NCBI RefSeq assembly: GCF_002355515.1
Contig: NZ_AP014809.1
Location: 1,244,001 to 1,308,000, forward strand
DNA from: Methylorubrum populi
Lineage (GTDB): Bacteria; Pseudomonadota; Alphaproteobacteria; Rhizobiales; Beijerinckiaceae
Direction of reading: 5' to 3'
DNA: 64,000 nucleotides
The translations under genes and the position numbers were made by a program. The notes beneath the pieces were generated by a model. It saw only the letters and a list, made by a program, of their open reading frames with translations, did not search any database and had not been told where the DNA came from. This document shows, piece by piece, positions 27,625 to 38,980 of the stretch (position 1 is its first letter; every line of letters begins with the position of its first letter).

Positions 27625-27774
27625 AGCACCGGTTCCGGCGGGGGCCGCACGACCCGCGGCTTCCTCCCGCCTTGGCGCGCGTGCCCGCCGCTGCTATTCC
27701 CGCCCCGGCCAATCCCGACAGACCTGCCGTGCGCCGCGCCAGCCCGCAACGGGTTCGCCGTGCCGGAGACCCTG

Positions 27775-29580
<1,806 letters not shown>

Positions 29581-29962
29581 CGGCCCCGGCCCGACCGCGA
29601 AGACGCGCGGCGCAGGGGGCCCACTCATCGGGGAAGGCCGCATCACCGGATCGCTTCGTCCGCGCCCGCGTTGACGAAGAGAGCGACGGAAAGGCCGAGG
29701 CGGCTGCCCCCGACGCGGCTCGCCGGCGGGCCGCCGTGAAAGCCGTCACGAACCATGCGTGAAGAAATTCCCTCCCAGCCTTTCGCGGGACGGGCTCAGT
29801 TTCATTTGTAAGAAACCGATCCCGTCATACCCCCGTCAAGCCGCCACGGTAACGGCGCAATTCGGGAGCTTCGGTTGCGCGCAAGCGACACGCCGAATCA
29901 ACCGGCGCGCGGCGCGCCCGTCGTGAAATCGAGGCGCTGGGTCGAAGCGGGATCGGACGACG
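29581..29962. other. Intergenic region before the RND efflux genes
   Basis: About 380 bp without a supported gene. The part near 29790-29830 is the most AT-rich and probably holds the promoter for the efflux genes. No clear regulator-binding repeat was recognised. Confidence 0.45.
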
Positions 29963-31228
29963 ATGGGCGGGGCGCACGAGGAAAACCTGACGCCGCGGAC
30001 GATGCGGCTGCGGACGCAGCTGCTCGTCGCCTGCGTGCTGGGGGCGGGAGCGGCCGCGGCCGTATGGTACGGGCGGCCCAAGGAGGTCGATGCCGCGGTG
30101 CCGACGCCGGCCGCAGTGAGCGCCGCGGCGCCGGGCACGGGACCGGGGCGCTTCGTGCTCACCGACAGCCAGCTGGCCACCGTGACCACCGTGCCGGTCG
30201 AGCAGCGCCTGTTCTACGAGGACATCGCCACCGAGGGGAAGATCAGCGTCGACGAGTACCGCGCGACGCCCGTGTTCTCACCCTATGCGGGCCGGGTCAT
30301 CACCATCTTCGCCCGCTCCGGCGAACAGGTGAAGCAGGGCGACAAGCTGTTCTCGCTCCAGGCCAACGAGATGGTCCAGGCGCAGAACGACTTCCTGGCG
30401 GCGCTGAACGTGCTCAACAAGTCGCGCTCGCAGCTCTCCTACGCCACCAACACCGAGAAGCGCCTGCACGATCTCTACGATTCCCGCGTCACCACGCTGA
30501 AGGAATTGCAGACGGCGCAGAACGACCTCGCCACCGCGCAGAACGATGCCAAGACGGCGGAGGTCGGCCTCGAGGCGGTGCGCAACCGTCTGCGGATCCT
30601 CGGGCTTGCGGACGACGACATGAAGGCCCTCCAGACCAAGGGCGCGATCAACCCCGAAACGACGATCTACGCGCCGCTCTCCGGCACCGTGATCCAGCGC
30701 AAGATCGGCCCGGGCCAGTACATCAACACCGGCGGCTCCGACCCCTCCTACGTCATCGGCGATCTCGGCCGGGTCTGGATCGTCGCGCAGCTGCGCGAGA
30801 CCGATGCGGCCAAGGTCGACCTCGGTGAGCGCATCCGCTTCAGAACCCTCGCCTATCCGAACCAGAACTTCGAGAGCCGGATCAACTATATCGGCGCCTC
30901 GGTCGATCCCGCTACCCGCCGCATCATCGTGCGGGCCGAGGTCGACAATCCCAAGGGCCTGCTGAAGCCCGAGATGTATGCCAGCGTCCACATCATCAAC
31001 GAGCGCGAGACCGTCTCCCGCGCCGTGCCGCGGCAGGCGGTGATCTTCGAGGGCGACAAGGCGCGGGTCTGGGTGCTCGGCGCCGGCAATGCCGTGGAGA
31101 GCCGCCCGGTCAAGACCGGCTTCCTCGACGGCAACAACATCGAGATCACGGACGGTCTCTCCGTCGGCGAGCGGGTGATCTCCAAGGGCGCCCTGTTCAT
31201 CGACGGCATGACCGAGCAGCCGGGCTGA
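29963..31228 (+). CDS. RND periplasmic adaptor (CzcB/CusB type membrane fusion protein)
   Basis: A 421-residue membrane fusion protein with an N-terminal membrane anchor or signal (LRTQLLVACVLGAGAAAAVW). A coiled-coil hairpin spans about residues 130-205 (ANEMVQAQNDFLAALNVLNK ... TLKELQTAQNDLATAQND), followed by barrel domains (TTIYAPLSGTVIQRKIGPGQ). It bridges the inner-membrane pump (next gene, 95 bp downstream) to an outer-membrane channel. Its homologues serve metal efflux. No outer-membrane factor gene is in the window. ATG 30002 is an alternative start. Confidence 0.88.
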   Translation: MGGAHEENLTPRTMRLRTQLLVACVLGAGAAAAVWYGRPKEVDAAVPTPAAVSAAAPGTGPGRFVLTDSQLATVTTVPVEQRLFYEDIATEGKISVDEYRATPVFSPYAGRVITIFARSGEQVKQGDKLFSLQANEMVQAQNDFLAALNVLNKSRSQLSYATNTEKRLHDLYDSRVTTLKELQTAQNDLATAQNDAKTAEVGLEAVRNRLRILGLADDDMKALQTKGAINPETTIYAPLSGTVIQRKIGPGQYINTGGSDPSYVIGDLGRVWIVAQLRETDAAKVDLGERIRFRTLAYPNQNFESRINYIGASVDPATRRIIVRAEVDNPKGLLKPEMYASVHIINERETVSRAVPRQAVIFEGDKARVWVLGAGNAVESRPVKTGFLDGNNIEITDGLSVGERVISKGALFIDGMTEQPG

Positions 31229-31323
31229 GACCGGCAGCCGGCCGTTTTCCGCGAACACAAAGATCTTCCGAGCCGGGGCCGTCCCCGGCCGCGCCGTAAC
31301 GGCGCGAGGTTGGAATCGACCCC

Positions 31324-34300
31324 ATGAACGGCATCGTCGCGCTCGCGCTCCGGCAACGGCCCCTCGTCATCCTCGCCTTCGTGCTGTTCGTGGTCGGCGG
31401 GCTGGCCGCCTTCCAGAACCTCAACATCGAGGCCTATCCCGACCCGACCCCGCCGATGGTCGATGTCGTGACCCAGACCGACGGCCTCTCGGCCGAGGAG
31501 ATCGAGCGCTACGTCACGATCCCGATCGAGCGCATCACCTCGGGCATGCCGAACCTGAGACAGGTGCGCACGATCTCGCTCTACGGCCTGTCCGACGTGA
31601 AGCTGCAATTCGGCTTCGAGTTCGACTACCTCCAGGCCGAGCAGCAGGTCCTGAACCGCCTGCAGCAGCTCGATCCGCTGCCGGCCGGGGCCAAGCCCAC
31701 CATCTCGCCGATCAGCCCGATCGGCGAGATCTTCCGCTACAAGCTCACGGCCCCTCCGGGCTACAGTGTGCTCGACCTGCGCACGCTGCAGGAATGGGTG
31801 CTGAAGAAGCGCTTCCGCGCGGTGCCGGGCGTGATCGACGCCATCGGCTGGGGCGGCAAGACCAAGACCATCGAGCTGTCGGTCGATCTCGACCGTCTGA
31901 TGGCCTACGGCCTGACCCTGTCGAACGTGGTCAAGACCCTCAACGACAGCAACCTCAATGTCGGCGGCAACCGCGTCGCCATCGGCGGCCAGTCGGCGGT
32001 GGTGCGCGCGGTCGGCCTGATCCGCGACGTGGACGACATCAACGGCACGGTGCTGACCCAAGTCGGTGGTGCCCCGGTGCTGGTGAAGGACATCGCCACC
32101 GTCACCATCGGCCATCAGCCCCGGCTCGGCATCGCCGGCATGAACGACGAGGACGACATCGTCCAGGGCATCGTCCTGATGCGCCGCGGCGAGAAGAGCA
32201 CGCCGTCGATCGAGGCGGTGAAGGCGGAGGTCGCCAAGATCGAGGCCGCCGGTATCCTGCCGCCCGGCGTGAAGATCGAGCGCATCTACGACCGCGCCGA
32301 CTTGATCGCGGTGACGACCCACACCGTGCTGCACAACATGGTGGTCGGCATCCTGCTGATCCTCGTGATCCAGTGGCTGTTCCTCGGCAACCTGCGCTCG
32401 GCCCTCATCGTCGTGGCGACGATCCCCTTCGCCCTGTTCTTCGCCGTCGTCATCCTCGTGGCGCGCGACGAGTCCGCCAACCTCCTCTCGGTCGGCGCGC
32501 TGGATTTCGGCCTCATCGTCGACGGCACCGTCATCATGGTCGAGGCGATCTTCCGGCGCCTGTCCGGCCACGGCATCCCCGGCTACCCACCGCCGGGGCT
32601 CGACGCGAAATCGGGGCGCATCGCGCTCGCTGCGGGCGACGTCAGCCGCTCGATCTTCTTCGCCGCGGCGATCATCGTCACCGGCTTCCTGCCGCTCTTC
32701 ACCCTCACCGGCGTCGAGGGCCACATCTTCGGGCCGATGGCGACGACCTACGCCTACGCCCTGCTCGGCGGATTGATCGCCACCTTCACGGTCACGCCCG
32801 CGCTCGCGGCCTATCTGCTGCCGGCTCATATCGAGGAGAAGGAGACGATCCTCGTCCGTGTCCTCGACCGGCTCTACCGCCCGGCGGTGCGCGCCGCGCT
32901 CGGCGCCCGGCTCGTCACGGTGGCCTGCGTCGCGCTGATCGCCGTCGGCGTCGGCCTGGCCGCGCGCAATCTCGGTTCGGAATTCCTGCCCAAGCTCGAG
33001 GAGGGCAATCTCTGGGTCCGCGCCACCATGCCGGCGACGATCTCGCTCAGGGAGAGCAACGGCTACGTCAACGAGATGCGCAAGATCATCGCTCAGATTC
33101 CGGAGGTCGAGCGCGTGGTCTCGCAGCACGGGCGCCCGGACGACGGCACCGACGCGGCGGGCTTCTTCAACGCCGAGTTCTTCGCGCCGATGAAGCCGCT
33201 CGACCAGTGGCGCCCCGGCATGGACAAGGAGGCGCTCACCGAAGAGATGCTGCACAAGCTCCAGGCGGCCTTCCCCGGCGTCGACTTCAACCTGTCGCAG
33301 TACCTTCAGGACAACGTCGCCGAGGCGGTCTCCGGCATCAAGGGCGAGAACTCGTTCAAGATCTTCGGGCCCGACCTGCAGACCCTCACCGACACGGCCA
33401 AGCAGGTGCAGCGGGTTCTCGCGACGATCCACGGCGTCGAGGATCTGGCGGTGTTCCAGTCGCTCGGCCAGCCGACGATCGAGATCGACGTGGACCGGGT
33501 CCGCGCCGCCCGCTACGGCCTGACGCCCGGCGACATCAACACCACGGTGCGCACCGCCATCGGCGGCGACTCGGCCGGCGACCTCTACGATCCCGGCTCC
33601 GAGCGGCACTACCCGATCATGGTGCGGCTGCAGCCGCAGTTCCGCCAGAGCATCGAGGCGATCGCCAACCTGCGCATCGCCGGCCAGAGCCCGGCCAACG
33701 GCGCGCCGGTGCAGTTCCCCCTGAGCGCAGTGGCGCGGGTCGAGCTCGTCTCCGGCCCGGCCTACATCTACCGCGAGGCCCAGGAGCGCTACCTGCCGGT
33801 GAAGTTCTCGGTGCGCGGGCGCGATCTCGGCAGCACCATCGAGGAGGCGCGCACGCGCGTGGCCAACGAGGTGAAGCTGCCGCCGGGCTACCGGCTGGAG
33901 CTGGTGGGCGAGTTCAACAACATGAAGGGCGCGATCGCCCGCCTCTCCGTGACCGTGCCGATCGCGATCGGCATCATCGCCATCCTGCTGTTCATGAATT
34001 TCTCGTCCGTGGTCGACTCGGCTCTGGCGCTCAGCGTGATCCCGATGGCGATGGCCGGCGGCATCCTGGCGCTGTCGCTCACCGGCACCTCGTTCAGCGT
34101 CTCGGCGGCGATCGGCTTCATCGCGCTGCTCGGCATCGCCGTGATGGACGGCATCATCGTGCTCTCCTCCTACAACGGCCTGCTGGCCGCGGGCGTCGAG
34201 CGCGTCCCGGCGATGCTGCGCACCTGCTACACGCAGATGCGCCCGGTGGTGATGACCTGCGTGGTGGCCGGCGTCGGCCTGCTGCCTGCGGCCTTCTCCA

Positions 34301-34494
34301 CCGGCGTCGGCTCGCAGGTGCAGAAGCCTCTGGCGCTGGTGGTGGTGGGCGGCATGGCGCTGGCGCCCCTGCTGATCCTGCTGGTGCTGCCGGTGCTGAT
34401 CCTGACCTTCTCGCGCCGAAAGCCCGCCGTGCATTCGGAAGCCTCGGACCGGGTCGCGGCGGCGCAGGCACATTCGCCCGCCGGGGCGCATTGA
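31324..34494 (+). CDS. RND efflux permease of the CzcA/CusA heavy-metal type
   Basis: A 1056-residue inner-membrane proton antiporter. It has twelve hydrophobic spans in two sets with large periplasmic loops between TM1-2 and TM7-8. TM1 is near residues 13-31 after MNGIVALALRQRP. The TM4 segment SVGALDFGLIVDGTVIMVE is the charged helix typical of metal (HME) RND pumps, as opposed to multidrug pumps. The usual length is about 1040. Together with the preceding adaptor it would export divalent or monovalent metal cations; which metal is unknown. It is followed closely by the brnT remnant. Confidence 0.9.
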   Translation: MNGIVALALRQRPLVILAFVLFVVGGLAAFQNLNIEAYPDPTPPMVDVVTQTDGLSAEEIERYVTIPIERITSGMPNLRQVRTISLYGLSDVKLQFGFEFDYLQAEQQVLNRLQQLDPLPAGAKPTISPISPIGEIFRYKLTAPPGYSVLDLRTLQEWVLKKRFRAVPGVIDAIGWGGKTKTIELSVDLDRLMAYGLTLSNVVKTLNDSNLNVGGNRVAIGGQSAVVRAVGLIRDVDDINGTVLTQVGGAPVLVKDIATVTIGHQPRLGIAGMNDEDDIVQGIVLMRRGEKSTPSIEAVKAEVAKIEAAGILPPGVKIERIYDRADLIAVTTHTVLHNMVVGILLILVIQWLFLGNLRSALIVVATIPFALFFAVVILVARDESANLLSVGALDFGLIVDGTVIMVEAIFRRLSGHGIPGYPPPGLDAKSGRIALAAGDVSRSIFFAAAIIVTGFLPLFTLTGVEGHIFGPMATTYAYALLGGLIATFTVTPALAAYLLPAHIEEKETILVRVLDRLYRPAVRAALGARLVTVACVALIAVGVGLAARNLGSEFLPKLEEGNLWVRATMPATISLRESNGYVNEMRKIIAQIPEVERVVSQHGRPDDGTDAAGFFNAEFFAPMKPLDQWRPGMDKEALTEEMLHKLQAAFPGVDFNLSQYLQDNVAEAVSGIKGENSFKIFGPDLQTLTDTAKQVQRVLATIHGVEDLAVFQSLGQPTIEIDVDRVRAARYGLTPGDINTTVRTAIGGDSAGDLYDPGSERHYPIMVRLQPQFRQSIEAIANLRIAGQSPANGAPVQFPLSAVARVELVSGPAYIYREAQERYLPVKFSVRGRDLGSTIEEARTRVANEVKLPPGYRLELVGEFNNMKGAIARLSVTVPIAIGIIAILLFMNFSSVVDSALALSVIPMAMAGGILALSLTGTSFSVSAAIGFIALLGIAVMDGIIVLSSYNGLLAAGVERVPAMLRTCYTQMRPVVMTCVVAGVGLLPAAFSTGVGSQVQKPLALVVVGGMALAPLLILLVLPVLILTFSRRKPAVHSEASDRVAAAQAHSPAGAH

Positions 34495-34584
34495 GGGGCG
34501 GAGCGAAACCGAGGCCCGGCAAGGCTGGGCCTTCATTCCATCGAAGCGCTTGCGCCGCCGCTTTGATGTACGTACAAAAATCGC

Positions 34585-34856
34585 GTGCCGATCACCTTCG
34601 ATCCCGCCAAAAGTGAATGGAACCGCCAAGAGCGCGGCGTGCCCTTCACCATGGCGGAACGGTTCGACTTCGACACGGAGCTCGTGCGCGAGGATGACCG
34701 CGAGCCTATCCGGAGCCGCGATTCCAGACGCTCGGCAAGATCGGCCGCGAGGTGGTCTTTCTCGTCTTCTCGCTGACCGAGGATGGCTTTCGCGTCATCT
34801 CTCTGCGCAAGGCGGCAAAACAGGAGCGCAGCCTATGGCTCGCAAGGCATCCGTGA
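34585..34856 (+). pseudogene. brnT: brnT toxin gene, frameshifted
   Basis: GTG 34585 starts an N-terminal part matching BrnT ribonuclease toxins (ITFDPAKSEWNRQERGVPF, then FDFDTELVREDDRE). After DDRE at about 34705 the frame diverges into Arg/Ser-rich residues. The next frame carries the expected BrnT C-terminus (YPEPRFQTLGKIGREVVFLV, then FRVISLRKAAKQERSLWLAR) up to a stop at 34856. One missing base around 34705-34710 explains it. If real, the toxin is dead while the antitoxin is intact. A sequencing error is the alternative. Confidence 0.65.
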
Positions 34857-35191
34857 TGGCGGACGACGATGCACCCGAGCTGACCGAAGCGCAGCTTGCC
34901 GAGATGCGCCCGGCCCGCGAGGTTCTGAACCCGCAGCAATTCGAGGCGGTCACGTCCGTGCGGCGCGGGCGCCCGAAGGTGCAGACGCCCAAGGTACCGG
35001 TGACGATCCGCCTCGATGCCGATGTGGTCGAGACCTACAAGGCCACGGGCGACGGCTGGCAGACCCGCATGAACGAGTGCCTGAGCCGAGGTGCGCAGGA
35101 GCTTCGCGCGGCGCCGAGGGCTCGGTCGAGCGACGCCGGCAAGGAATCGAGCCCGAAAGCTCGGTTTGGCGGCAAGACGAAAGCCGGTTAG
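34835..35191 (+). CDS. brnA: BrnA-family antitoxin
   Basis: A 118-residue protein with the BrnA layout: acidic N-terminus (DDDAPELTEAQLAEMRPARE), a GRPKVQTPKVPVTIRLDADV segment that begins the ribbon-helix-helix fold, and GDGWQTRMNECLSRG. It binds BrnT and the shared promoter in known systems. The ATG overlaps the end of the brnT frame, as usual for the pair; ATG 34856 is an alternative. A basic Ser/Lys tail of about 25 residues is longer than in most members. Confidence 0.8.
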   Translation: MARKASVMADDDAPELTEAQLAEMRPAREVLNPQQFEAVTSVRRGRPKVQTPKVPVTIRLDADVVETYKATGDGWQTRMNECLSRGAQELRAAPRARSSDAGKESSPKARFGGKTKAG

Positions 35192-35218
35192 CGAGCCGCC
35201 ATCAACGGAAAAGGCTCC

Positions 35219-36202
35219 TCACCCCCGCCGCGTCGAGCCCCGCAGCACCGTCCGCCCGCTGAGCGTCACCTTGCGCACCGGCTGGGCCGGATGCTCGATC
35301 CGCTCGAACAGCAGGCGCATCGCCTGGGTGCCGATCTCGGCCACCGGCTGCTCGATCACCGTGAGGCCGGGCTCGACCAGATCGGTCCAGGGCTCGTTGT
35401 CGAACCCCGCGAGCGCGAGATCCTTCGGCACGGCGAGCGACAGGGTGCGCGCCGCCCGCACCGCCCCCATCAGCATCAGGCCGTTCGAGAGGATCAGCGC
35501 CTCGGGCCGGTCGGGCTGTGACAGCCAGCGCGCGGCTTCCGTTTCCGCCGCGATCGCGTTCGGTGCCACGGAGCGGGCGAGCGGTACGAGGTCGTAGCGG
35601 GCCATGGCCGCCGCGTAGCCGGCCTGACGCTCCCGCGCGGTCGAACTGGTGGAGCCGAACAGGCCGCCGATCCGCTTGAAGCCTTGGGCAACGAGGTGAT
35701 CGACCAGGGACGCGGCAGCGGAGGCATTGTCGAGTACCACGCTGTCATGGGCGCCGGGCAGCCCCGAGCGGTCGATGAACACCGTCGGAAAGGACAGGCT
35801 GTCGGCCCTAAGCCCGTCCGCCGTCACCTTGGTGGGGGCGAAGATCACCCCGGTGACGCGCTCCTCCTCCATCAGACGGAGATACATTGCCTCGCGGGCC
35901 GGATCCTCGTCGGTGTTGCACAGGATCACCCGCATCCCGGCGGCGTAGGCGGCATCCTCCACCGCCCGGCTCACCGCCGTGAAGAACGGGTTGCGGATAT
36001 CGGCCACGATCAGGCCGATGGTCTGCGCCGCCTTCGAGCGCAGGCGCCGGGCCGAGAGGTTCGGCCGGTAGCCGGTGGCGCGCACCGCCGCCTCGACCTG
36101 CTCGCGCACGGCATCGCTCACCGGCCCGCGCCCGAGCGCCCGCGACACCGTCGCCGTCGAGACCCCCGCCACGCGGGCCACGTCGCGGATTCCGACGCTC
36201 AT
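35219..36202 (-). CDS. fruR: LacI-family regulator of the fructose locus (FruR type)
   Basis: The 327-residue protein has an N-terminal LacI helix-turn-helix (IRDVARVAGVSTATVSRALG) with the hinge-binding RPNLSARRLR. A periplasmic-binding-protein-like sugar domain follows (TIGLIVADIRNPFF, AGFDNEPWTDLVEPGL). It is divergent from the fruB-fruK-fruA genes, and GAAAACGTTTTC-type palindromes lie between them. It most likely represses fru genes and itself in the absence of a fructose phosphate. ATG 36202 begins the conserved HTH; a GTG at 36244 would put the operators inside the gene and was rejected. Confidence 0.85.
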   Translation of the reverse strand: MSVGIRDVARVAGVSTATVSRALGRGPVSDAVREQVEAAVRATGYRPNLSARRLRSKAAQTIGLIVADIRNPFFTAVSRAVEDAAYAAGMRVILCNTDEDPAREAMYLRLMEEERVTGVIFAPTKVTADGLRADSLSFPTVFIDRSGLPGAHDSVVLDNASAAASLVDHLVAQGFKRIGGLFGSTSSTARERQAGYAAAMARYDLVPLARSVAPNAIAAETEAARWLSQPDRPEALILSNGLMLMGAVRAARTLSLAVPKDLALAGFDNEPWTDLVEPGLTVIEQPVAEIGTQAMRLLFERIEHPAQPVRKVTLSGRTVLRGSTRRG

Positions 36203-36208
36203 CGGGCA

Positions 36209-36240
36209 GGAAACGTTTTCATCGACATGAAACGGTTCTG
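36209..36240. promoter_or_regulatory. Putative FruR operators at the fruR start
   Basis: GAAACGTTTTC (36210-36220) has the same AAACGTTT core as the fruB operator, and TGAAACGGTTCT (36228-36239) is a weaker relative. Both lie within 40 bp upstream of the regulator's start codon, which suggests autoregulation. Confidence 0.5.
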
Positions 36241-36296
36241 CCACTCTGCACGCGGGGTCGCAAGCGCTCGGCTTGCACTTTGTTGCAGGTCGCTGC

Positions 36297-36325
36297 TTGA
36301 CACATGTTGTGAAAACGTTTTCATT
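36297..36325 (+). promoter_or_regulatory. fruB promoter with overlapping FruR operator
   Basis: A perfect TTGACA (36297-36302) is followed after 17 bp by a TTCATT -10-like hexamer (36320-36325). The exact palindrome TGAAAACGTTTTCA (36310-36323) lies across the spacer and the -10. A LacI-type repressor bound there would block RNA polymerase. The fruB ATG is about 90 bp downstream. Confidence 0.6.
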
Positions 36326-36415
36326 GGAAACAACAGGTCGGGCCGGAAGGCCGAAGACGACCGCCGCACCCGGCCGAACAAGCCGGGGCGCCCCCTAGGT
36401 CGAGGAGAGCACGCC

Positions 36416-38977
36416 ATGCTCGCGCTGACGCCGACATTTTCGCCCCAACGCACCGGACCGCGGCTGCTGGTCCGCCTCGGCGCCGCGCCCGCGAGCAAGG
36501 AGGCCGCGATCCGCGAGGCCGCCGGGCTGCTCACCGCCGCCGGCTGCATCGACGGCGCCTACGGCGAGAGCATGCTACGCCGGGAGGGGGTGGCGAACAC
36601 CTATCTCGGCCACGGCGTCGTGATTCCGCACGGCATGGTCGACGACCGGCATCTGGTGCGCGAGAGCGGGCTCGCCGTGATGCAGATCCCCGGCGGCCTC
36701 GAATGGCACGACGGCCAGACCGCGCATCTCGTGGTCGCCATCGCCGCGCAGTCGGACACGCACATCACCGTCCTGCGCCGCCTCACCCGCCTGATCCAGG
36801 ACGAGGCGCGCCTCGAACAGCTCCGCACCACGGGCAGCGAGGCGGACATCGCCGCGGCGCTGACCGAGGATGCCGCCGCGCCGGCCGCGGCTGGCCCCGC
36901 CACCGACCTGCGCCAGCGCTTCGACTGGACCGTTGATTACCCGACCGGCCTGCATGCGCGCCCCGCCGCGCACTGGGTCGAGACCGCCCGCGCGCTGCCG
37001 GCCCGCATCCAGGTACGCCACGGCGATGCGGTGGCGGATGCCAAGAACCTGATCGCGCTGCTGCAGCTCGGCCTGCGCTGCGGCGACGAGGTGACGATCT
37101 CGGCTGAGGGCGACGACGAGGCCGGGGCGCTGGCCAAGATCTGCGCCGCGGTGACAGGCTTGAGCGCCGGCGAGAAGGCCGCCGCCCAGCGCGCGGCGGA
37201 GGCCGCGGCCAAGGCGGCCGCCCCGGTGGCCGGCTGGAACCCCACGGACGCGCCGCGGGTGATGGCCGGCATCGGCGCCAGCCCCGGCCTCGCCATCGGC
37301 CCGATCCACGTGCTGGCGGCGGCCGAGATCGCGGTGCCCGACGAGCCCGAGCCGCTCACCTCCGGCGCCGACCGGCTGCACCGGGCGCTCGCGACCACGG
37401 GCGGCCAGCTCAAGGCGCTGGCCGACGACACTGAGCGGCGCCTCGGCAAGGCCGATGCCGGCATCTTCCGGGCGCAGGGCGAGCTGATCGCCGACACCGA
37501 CCTGATCACCCTGGCCTGCCAGCTCATGGTCGAGGGCCACGGCGTGGCCTTCGCCTGGAACGCGGCGGTGGAGCGGATGGCGGGCCAGCTCTCGGCGCTC
37601 GGCAACCCGGTGCTCGCCGCCCGCGCCGCCGACCTGCGCGATGTCGGCCGCCGGGTTCTGGCGCAGATCGATCCGGCGCTGAAGAGCGGCCACGACCTGC
37701 CGGACGTGCCCTGCATCCTGATCGCGCCCGACCTCGCCCCCTCCGACACCGCCGGCCTCGACCCCGCCCGCGTCATCGGGCTCGCCACTGCGCAGGGCGG
37801 GCCGACCTCGCACACCGCGATCCTGGCGCGGACGCTGGGCATTCCGGCCATGGTCGCGGGCGGGCCGGCCCTGCTGGCGCTCGCCAACCACACGCTCGCC
37901 ATCCTCGACGGCACCACCGGCCGTCTCTACCTCGACCCGAGCGAGGCCGACATCGCCTCGGCGAGCGCGTGGCAGGCACGCCAGCGCGAGCAGGCCGAGG
38001 CCGAGGCGCGGGAGCGGGCGATGCCGGCGCAGACCCGTGACGGTCACCGCATCGCCATCGGCGCCAACGTCAACAACCCGGAGCAGGTGCCGCTGGCTCT
38101 GGATCAGGGCGCGGAGGGCGTCGGCCTGATGCGCACCGAGTTCCTGTTCCTGGAGCGGGGCGATACCCCGTCCGAGGACGACCAGTACGTGACCTATTCG
38201 GCGATGCTGAGGGCGCTCGCCGGCCGTCCGCTCATCGTGCGCACCCTCGATATCGGCGGCGACAAGCAGGTCGCCCATCTCCACCTGCCGAAAGAGGAGA
38301 ACCCCTTCCTCGGCGTGCGCGGCGCCCGCCTGCTGCTGCGCCGGCCCGATCTGATGGAGCCGCAGCTGCGCGCCCTCTACCGCGCCGCCAAGGACCACGT
38401 GCCGGCCGACGCGCCGCGGGGCAAGGACGCGCCGCTCTCGATCATGATGCCGATGATTACCTCGGTCCCCGAGGTGCTGCGGCTCCGTGAGATCTGCGAG
38501 GGGATCCGGGAAGAGATCGGCGCGCCGGAGGTGCCGCTCGGCATCATGATCGAGGTGCCCGCCGCCGCGATCCAGGCCGACGTGCTCGCCCGGCACTGCG
38601 ACTTCTTCTCGATCGGCACCAACGACCTCACCCAGTACACGCTCGCCATCGACCGCCAGAACACCGACCTCGCTCCGGAGGCCGACTCGCTCCACCCGGC
38701 GGTGCTGCGGCTGATCCGCCTCACCTGTGAGGGCGCCGCCCGGCACGGGCGCTTCGTCGGCGTCTGCGGCGGCATCGCGGGCGATCCGTTCGGCGCCTCC
38801 CTGCTGGCGGGGCTCGGCGTGCACGAATTGTCGATGACGCCCCGTGACCTGCCCGGCGTGAAGGCGCGGCTGCGGGCCTGCGACATGGCCGAACTGAAGG
38901 CGCTCGCGGCGCAGGCCTGCGCCCAGGAGGACGCGGCTTCGGTGCGCGCCCTCGACGAAGCCGCGACCGGAGCCTGA
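36416..38977 (+). CDS. fruB: Fructose PTS multiphosphoryl transfer protein FruB (EIIA-HPr-EI fusion)
   Basis: The 853-residue cytoplasmic protein fuses three PTS parts. EIIA(Fru) has H72 in VVIPHGMVD. The HPr domain has H180 in GLHARPAAH. The EI domain has H466 in GGPTSHTAILAR, followed by PEP-binding motifs (VGLMRTEFLFLERG, FSIGTNDLTQYTLA). It carries phosphate from PEP to FruA. In the HPr domain the position of the regulatory serine is asparagine (DAKNLIALL, N211), so HprK could not phosphorylate it there. ATG 36416 follows GAGGAG. FruK starts three bases after its stop. Confidence 0.93.
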   Translation: MLALTPTFSPQRTGPRLLVRLGAAPASKEAAIREAAGLLTAAGCIDGAYGESMLRREGVANTYLGHGVVIPHGMVDDRHLVRESGLAVMQIPGGLEWHDGQTAHLVVAIAAQSDTHITVLRRLTRLIQDEARLEQLRTTGSEADIAAALTEDAAAPAAAGPATDLRQRFDWTVDYPTGLHARPAAHWVETARALPARIQVRHGDAVADAKNLIALLQLGLRCGDEVTISAEGDDEAGALAKICAAVTGLSAGEKAAAQRAAEAAAKAAAPVAGWNPTDAPRVMAGIGASPGLAIGPIHVLAAAEIAVPDEPEPLTSGADRLHRALATTGGQLKALADDTERRLGKADAGIFRAQGELIADTDLITLACQLMVEGHGVAFAWNAAVERMAGQLSALGNPVLAARAADLRDVGRRVLAQIDPALKSGHDLPDVPCILIAPDLAPSDTAGLDPARVIGLATAQGGPTSHTAILARTLGIPAMVAGGPALLALANHTLAILDGTTGRLYLDPSEADIASASAWQARQREQAEAEARERAMPAQTRDGHRIAIGANVNNPEQVPLALDQGAEGVGLMRTEFLFLERGDTPSEDDQYVTYSAMLRALAGRPLIVRTLDIGGDKQVAHLHLPKEENPFLGVRGARLLLRRPDLMEPQLRALYRAAKDHVPADAPRGKDAPLSIMMPMITSVPEVLRLREICEGIREEIGAPEVPLGIMIEVPAAAIQADVLARHCDFFSIGTNDLTQYTLAIDRQNTDLAPEADSLHPAVLRLIRLTCEGAARHGRFVGVCGGIAGDPFGASLLAGLGVHELSMTPRDLPGVKARLRACDMAELKALAAQACAQEDAASVRALDEAATGA

Positions 38978-38980
38978 GCG

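Noticed and set aside
30886-34629. A 1247-codon reverse-strand frame opposite the RND pump
   Set aside because: Rich in His, Arg, Asp and Gln with no domain. The forward strand encodes a full CzcA-type pump.
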